DNA of 31,854 nt. Origin: Entrophospora sp. SA101 (taxonomy: Eukaryota; Glomeromycota; Glomeromycetes; Entrophosporales; Entrophosporaceae). Below are positions 26,450 through 31,854 of this stretch, in pieces. The notes beneath the pieces were generated by a model. The model was not told where the DNA came from. It did no database searches and saw only the letters and a program-made list of their open reading frames with translations. The stretch is from assembly GCA_958430865.1 (NCBI GenBank), contig CAUDNR010002624.1:1-31854 (forward strand). Reading direction: 5' to 3'. The translations under genes and the position numbers were made by a program. Each line of letters opens with the position of its first letter. The first letter of the stretch is position 1.

Positions 26450-27290
26450 TTAAATTCGACCTTGCATTATGTTTAGGTTCGGTAGATACAAGTCTTGGAG
26501 CAACTACAACATCAAGAACAGTAGATTGTAAAAGAAGCAAGTTGCATTCACGTCCAGAGACAATCTGATACTACCACTATATCAAGCACAAAATCAGTAT
26601 CCTTTGATTACCAAAACTTCATCTAATGGTGTTACTTGCCTTCTTTAGTTTACGAAATAACCCATCGTTGCCTTCCAAGAGGCTTTATTACTTCTAGGAA
26701 ACCATACACAAACATTTTTTGCAATTACGTATATTGTGATTACGCTAACTATGCTAATTTGAATAATTGTAGTGTATATACTCACGTGTGGACATGGTTA
26801 TCACAATCATTGTCTACAAAGGTGCTAATCTAAATGTTTGATATCTTGGACTATCTTCAAGTCGAAATCAAAACGCACTAAAAAAAAGTATGACGAAAAG
26901 ATTAAACGAAAATGAGTTTATCGAAAATAACGAAAATACAGTTGATGATCCGGGTAATCGTGTACCTTAAATTTGTTGTGTTTACAATCATTTCATTGAC
27001 ATTCATTATATTAAGGTTATTTTGATTATATCGAGAGATATGGTCAAGAGAAGAGTTAGGAAGAGAGTTATTCTTCAACCAAGTCAAAAACCAACCCTTT
27101 AAATACATTTTCGAGTAGTACAATTTAATTTATTAGACTATTTCAAAGGTTTGTCACATGGTTGCTTCCAACTTCTTAAATTCAAACCATTTGTTAACGA
27201 AACAACTGTTAGTGAAGTGATTGTTGACAACATGAATCAAACCAACATTTATTTTTACGTTATCAAATTCGTGCCTGTTCTTATTCCTCC
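26450..27290 (+). pseudogene. Repeat family copy C (decayed gene)
   Basis: The plus strand carries, in order, the same pieces as the minus strand of copy A: SVDTSLGA (about 26480), the CGTCCAGAGACAATCTGATA block, DILDYLQVEIK (about 26845), a KRKxVYRK-like stretch equal to A's ENQFIENNENTVDD but out of frame, the promoter-like GGTTATTTTGATTATATCGA block, and FVNETTVSEVIVDNMNQTN (about 27190). A frame open from about 27151 to 27483 includes the last piece. Stops and indels break the rest. C retains CpG sites that are TG or CA in A. Confidence 0.6.
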
Positions 27291-27483
27291 ACTCAAACAA
27301 ATAATTGTTCACAACACAACGAACGCTATTTGGAATGTAATTATTTTTTATGTGTCAATTCTTAGTAAACGTTCTGGTCTTGGGGCAGTTCTTGTTTGTC
27401 TAATAAATTATTTGATCCAAGATCTTAGCCGGAAAAGGTTTTCTATCGGCGGAATCACTCATTCTAGTTGTAGATATTCATAA

Positions 27484-29038
27484 TCTTCATTCGATAAATG
27501 AAAATTTACTCGAACAATCGTTCAATGTGATTTGATTAACTCGGATAAAGCCTTAAATTATTCGAATAGAACCAGTTAGTAAAAATAGCAGTTTTCCAAA
27601 AAATGATTTTTTTTGGGTAAATGTGACCATTCAATGTGATTTTAATACTCAAATTGACTACGAATCATTCGTTTTGATTCGAATAAACTTCATTTGAATA
27701 GAAATCCCTATTTCTGATCCCGTATATTTAAATTACTTGTACTTCATGACATCATTAGTATCCGTATAGTAATAGGGTTTCTATTCGTAATACAAATTCT
27801 TATTCGAACTAAAAATTCGTTTTATTCGTTTATCCGTTTTTTTTCTTTAATCAAATTACAATGATTATATTTATAATCTATATTACTATGACTTGTGAAA
27901 AAAAAAAGCCAGTTACTACTATTTTATTATTATACAAGGACTATGGAAAATTTTAATTGGTTTTATATTTTATTCGAATAAACAATATCCATGAATTATA
28001 TATATTTTTGGATGTTGTGAAAATCTTTTCACAGCGGATTATGATCGCATATAAATTCGTTATGATGAGATGGCATGTCGGTCGTGCAAATTATTGTGTA
28101 TGGAATTTTTTATTTTTTATTTTTTTATTTTTGATTCCACTGAACTTTATTTATAATGTCATTGAAGCAAATTATCAGAAAATTCATAATTCATTTCATT
28201 CTCTTTTTCTCTTTCCAATATAAATTAGTTGTCTATTAAAATGTTCGTTATAAACAAAACGAGATCAATTATAATGTTCCTTTTAAACAAGATGATATAA
28301 GACCAACACCAACGTTTTGTTACAATCCGTTATTAGTAAATTTTATTATATACTGCATATTGATTTTAATATGGTTCATATATTGTGTGAAGGGTTAACA
28401 TTATTATTGTCATTAGCAAAATAATTATTTCTAAAAGAACTATCTCTATTGTTCATATTTTATAATTAAGAAGGAAGAGAGCATTCTCACTTGTGGACTA
28501 CATTTATATTTTATTACTTCCATCAGTTATAATGCATAATCACACATTCTTTTCTTTACCATTTGATAATTTATCATGAATAATGCATTAATATTTTATT
28601 ATCTCAGCAGTTGTATCATTGATTGTATCATTCAACTAGAATGCTAAATGCCAAAACTATTGTATCATTATCATTACCTTTGACTTTTGACTTTGACTTT
28701 CGTCTCTTAAAATAGTTTTGGCAACCAACACCATTTAATATTAGTATATTAATAATATACAGTCGTTTTTTATTTTTTGTTAAGTGTAAGAATTACTTTT
28801 TTAAAAATGAATTTAAAATACTTTTACGAACAAATACTTTTATTTTGTGTGCGGAGATAATTATTATTTTATTATTTTATAAAATGTTCATTATATATAT
28901 TACTTAAGATTACACAGATTGATAAAATATAAGTAAGTTAGTCTATTTATTATCAATCGGTAATCATTTAAATTGTTACATTAAGATAAAAAATTATCAA
29001 TACAGTACAGATATTATTGATTGAACATTTACTAAATT
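27484..29038. other. Long AT-rich stretch with a probable foldback relic
   Basis: Between about 27640 and 27850 two arms rich in ATTCGAATAAAC and AATAGAAAYCCTA are inverted relative to each other, and one matches 1060-1110, suggesting a foldback relic. At 28240-28290 the phrase ATGTTCGTTATAAACAA and a degenerate second copy equal the inverted subterminal motif of the pogo element. The frame at 27957-28223 (plus) is F/I-rich with no domain and is not called. The rest holds nothing recognisable. Confidence 0.4.
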
Positions 29039-30970
29039 TTAAACTATATCATCTTTAATATCATCTTCAATATCTTCTTCAGGAGTAGGTTTGTTGTCAA
29101 CCTTAGAAATAGGTTTATTTTTTTCAGAAACACGATGAGAGTAAAAAATATAATTAAGAAATCCTGTTTGAAGCACATTGACCAGCACGTAACCTTCGAT
29201 TTTCCAATCTTTATTTTTGTCAATCATGTCATCATCTTCTTCCTCTTTTACAGGAATGTTATTTTTTTTTAGGACATCTGTAATAAGCCTACTCATTTCC
29301 TTTTTTTTTAGTTCCTGATCCACTTTTAGAATAAATGTATCTTCTTTTTGTTTGACTCCTTCACAATAATGTTTCACGCAACTTTTGACTTTCTTGTCAA
29401 CTTCCGTCTCCTTGTCTTCCTTTATAAGTTTACGTATCGCTTTCTTGACTTGCCTTTTAATGCGTTCTTCCTCCTTGTTTTTAAATAATAATAATAATGA
29501 TTTCCAACTCCAACTGCCATTGTCCTCATCTTCCGATACCATTTTAAGCACACGAAAATATACAGATTTATTATTAGTCAAAACATAATAGTATAAAGGT
29601 TCCTTGGAATCAGGTTTCTCGGAATCAGGTTCCTCCGTAACATAAACATATCCGTCTACAGAATCGACTTTATACCTTTTCAACTCTCTCCCCTCCAAAG
29701 TGTCATCTTTGTCGTAGAAATCACTCTTATAAAAATGGTTGAAATGTTGAATATTTTCAGCGTTCATTTTTGCAAAAACTGCATGTCGATAATTTTTATA
29801 ATAATGTTTATCAATATCTTCGACTTTGACTATTCCCTGGCTAGAAAAGAATGATGCAATTGAACGAGTCAAAATGGTGACAAGTAAAGAATTGAAAATT
29901 GTGCTAATAATAGGACTGGTGCAAAAATAAGAATATTCAAAAAACAATTCGATCAAGGAAAAGAGAATCAGAAAAAAGAAAAACTTTTTATGAATAAAAC
30001 GCTTGAAAAATCCATGTTTTCGATCCGATCCTGGAAAATGATAATTAAAAACTAAAACAACGGCTGTGATGAGATAAAGAAGATTTACTAAAAAGTGTAT
30101 GAATTCTAAATTAAATAAAAACCCTGTCTTGGAATTATCATCCTCATAATTAGCATAATAAAGCTCAGTTCCATTTTCATTTGTATAAAGCTCATCATTT
30201 ACATCAAATTGATCATAAAAGTATTTAGTTTCCGAATAAGTATAAAACAAGAGTACAATAGAGTGAATTAAATAAATCCAAATAATGACTGTTTTTAAAC
30301 AAACAAACAAATTTTTGTTAGTCATCTTCCCGAAGATTATAACATTCGGTTTATTCCAACGCTTGTAAAAAACACATCCAATAATCAACAACAGAAGCGT
30401 AATTGCTACAAAACTCACTACTGTAATTATTAAAATATTAACCACCTCCTTATTAAAGTTTTCATTAATATCATTAATCCTGTCAAGAAATTCAGCCTTG
30501 TTGATTGCACTTAGATTCTTTCCATAAATGTTTACAAAATCTTCCGTTATCTTATATAAATCATCTGTATCCTTCTTAATTAGATTATACCAGAGTGGTT
30601 TACCGAAAATGTACCATGAAAGCATGGGCACCAAAGAAGACGTGAGAATAACAACATCATCAATAAGGCAGGTTTTCATATAGCCAAACACAGATTTTGT
30701 ACCGTAAACTGCTACAGTAAAAATAAGGAATGCAATAGGTATAAACGTCCCTAATTGAGAACCAAAGGTGCCAAATACTTTTTGTTCCTTGTATTCAGAA
30801 ACACTACATTTCAATCCATTCACTGAGTCATAAACCGGAAAGTCAAACATCCTGTTAGTAATTGCTTCTGTTGCTGTAGGGATGAGACCAAATAAAAGAT
30901 AAAATAAATAGAAGATAAAAGGTTTCCTAGAAAACTCAGGCCGAATAATTTTGGTTGTGAAAAACATCAT
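29039..30970 (-). CDS. Multi-pass membrane protein of unknown function
   Basis: A single-exon 643-residue frame, less AT-biased than its surroundings, with ATG at 30970 (a second ATG follows at once). Hydrophobic segments at about 17-35 (signal anchor or first TM), 72-90, 105-123, 176-202, 224-245, 284-310, 328-348 and 353-376 predict seven or eight membrane passes. NGT (266-268) lies in the loop after the fifth segment. Residues 380-643 are hydrophilic: a patch at 385-480 with FNHFYKSDFYDKDD and YKVDSVDGYVYV, a lysine/glutamate-rich coiled-coil-like region at 495-580, and an acidic tail. I recognise no family; the architecture (compact membrane half plus long charged tail) recalls lineage-specific fungal membrane proteins only in a general way. 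There are no interruptions, so it is likely a functional host gene. Partners and regulation are not visible. Confidence 0.8.
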   Translation of the reverse strand: MMFFTTKIIRPEFSRKPFIFYLFYLLFGLIPTATEAITNRMFDFPVYDSVNGLKCSVSEYKEQKVFGTFGSQLGTFIPIAFLIFTVAVYGTKSVFGYMKTCLIDDVVILTSSLVPMLSWYIFGKPLWYNLIKKDTDDLYKITEDFVNIYGKNLSAINKAEFLDRINDINENFNKEVVNILIITVVSFVAITLLLLIIGCVFYKRWNKPNVIIFGKMTNKNLFVCLKTVIIWIYLIHSIVLLFYTYSETKYFYDQFDVNDELYTNENGTELYYANYEDDNSKTGFLFNLEFIHFLVNLLYLITAVVLVFNYHFPGSDRKHGFFKRFIHKKFFFFLILFSLIELFFEYSYFCTSPIISTIFNSLLVTILTRSIASFFSSQGIVKVEDIDKHYYKNYRHAVFAKMNAENIQHFNHFYKSDFYDKDDTLEGRELKRYKVDSVDGYVYVTEEPDSEKPDSKEPLYYYVLTNNKSVYFRVLKMVSEDEDNGSWSWKSLLLLFKNKEEERIKRQVKKAIRKLIKEDKETEVDKKVKSCVKHYCEGVKQKEDTFILKVDQELKKKEMSRLITDVLKKNNIPVKEEEDDDMIDKNKDWKIEGYVLVNVLQTGFLNYIFYSHRVSEKNKPISKVDNKPTPEEDIEDDIKDDIV

Positions 30971-31854
30971 TAAATAAGTGGACGATTGATAAATAACAAT
31001 CTATGAATAAATTATTCAAGAAATGAAGGAGGATTGAAGCTTAACTTTATAGGCATGCAAAGATTCTGTTGAACGAAACATTTTTTTATTACGTGTCCCA
31101 AATCAATGAAAAGCATCACACAAAAAAGCCTTCGCGTTAATATTTTCATAATAATAAACATTCCAAAGTGGGACAGTCTTTGTGTAATTTGCCTAACTTG
31201 TTTTATTTGCATTACCGGTTCATTGATGGTCCCATATTTAGTATTATTAATAATAATAAATCCTTATTTGAAATATTATGTGACGGACTCATTAAGAAAC
31301 ATGACAAAACAGACACCCCGCATTGCAGAAAAACCATGTAAGTGTGCGAAATGACATGTATTGAGATAACGAAGAACTCTTACGGCGCTTTAGGGAAAAT
31401 TAGGAAGAATTGAGCGGCAGAAGAACACACTGCTTTACAACATACCAACCAGAATCGGGTTTTATACGATCAACAACACGACCGATTGCGAAAACATATT
31501 TAGTTTAATTTAATTAATTTAATAAAAAGAGCAACAAAAACATTAAAGAGTACAACAAAAAGCTTAATAAATCTGACCAAGATCCCAAAGATTGATAACT
31601 AAAAATAACGAAAGAAGAAAATTAATTAAACTACTCATGTATCGGAAAGAAGATGAGAAGAATTTACGTTAACGGGACAAACAACAATCAACCAGAACTG
31701 ACGATCTGGAATAAAAAAGGAAGAATCAAAAATACGCCAGAGTAAACAAAGAAATCAGAGGATATGAAATATTTATAGAAATTGAATAAAACCAGTACAA
31801 CCAAGTCAATGCCAAAGTGAAAATAAGATTTTAAGCTTAGCATGAATTTATATC
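30971..31854. other. Upstream region of the membrane-protein gene; no gene recognised
   Basis: Short overlapping frames on both strands at 31012-31354 are mutual shadows without domains. From about 31360 the plus strand is strongly A/purine-rich with scattered stops, which might be a decayed retroelement sense strand, but no motif supports it. A promoter for the gene starting at 30970 would lie at the left end; no clear TATA box is seen. Confidence 0.4.

Noticed and set aside
27957..28223. 88-codon plus-strand frame as a membrane peptide
   Set aside because: F/I/L-rich composition fits AT-rich noise, with no supporting context.
31012..31354. Two short overlapping frames on opposite strands upstream of the membrane-protein gene
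   Set aside because: They overlap each other, have no domain, and neither shows a better composition than chance.
1..31854. CRISPR arrays, tRNA or rRNA genes, bacterial operons
   Set aside because: None seen by eye; introns, AATAAA signals and LINE/pogo/hAT elements point to a eukaryotic nuclear genome.

Overview
The window looks like a gene-poor, transposon-rich piece of a very AT-rich eukaryotic nuclear genome, most likely an arbuscular mycorrhizal fungus (Glomeromycotina, Rhizophagus-like). The reasons are short AT-rich GT-AG introns (about 67-87 bp), a kelch gene of the style these fungi have amplified, a 'YGECPSC' cysteine motif like that upstream of their expanded kinases, a hAT-related C-terminal dimerisation relic, and many decayed repeats. 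The taxon is inferred from remembered protein style; no rRNA or marker gene is present.

Layout. 1-1110: the tail of an unidentified gene, then an AT-rich minisatellite. 1349-3137: a kinase-like fragment and a decayed multi-exon gene on the minus strand, one of a dispersed family with other copies at 23518-24315 and 26450-27290. 3363-3562: a 200-bp MITE next to a truncated BED-finger-like ORF (3587-3814). 4829-7339: a complete pogo/Tigger DNA transposon with TA target duplications, matching ends, reiterated subterminal motifs and an uninterrupted DDD transposase. 8015-8828: a frameshifted kelch pseudogene whose last visible splice donor abuts the tail of a large LINE.

8834-18451 (minus strand): a roughly 9.6-kb non-LTR retrotransposon. 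In its sense direction it has an RRM/CCHC/coiled-coil ORF1; an extra ORF with about six divergent ~40-residue repeats; an APE endonuclease-reverse transcriptase ORF joined to the repeat ORF by a TAATG stop/start overlap; two further segments, each in the -1 frame, carrying a degenerate RNase H fold and a CCHC motif; AATAAA signals; and an oligo(A) tail. A second copy of the 200-bp MITE sits inside the repeat ORF, flanked by a perfect 10-bp target duplication.

18452-29038: an internally deleted hAT-like pseudogene, a perfect 160-bp tandem duplication, an unidentified less AT-rich coding-like patch, two copies of a ~650-bp direct repeat with promoter-like boxes, a foldback element, and long degenerate stretches. 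29039-30970 is the one convincing host gene: a single-exon 643-residue multi-pass membrane protein of unknown function. The rest to 31854 holds nothing recognisable.

The most distinctive features are the LINE's repeat ORF and translational arrangement, the dated nesting of the MITE inside it, and repeat divergence concentrated at CpG sites, which suggests cytosine methylation of transposons.
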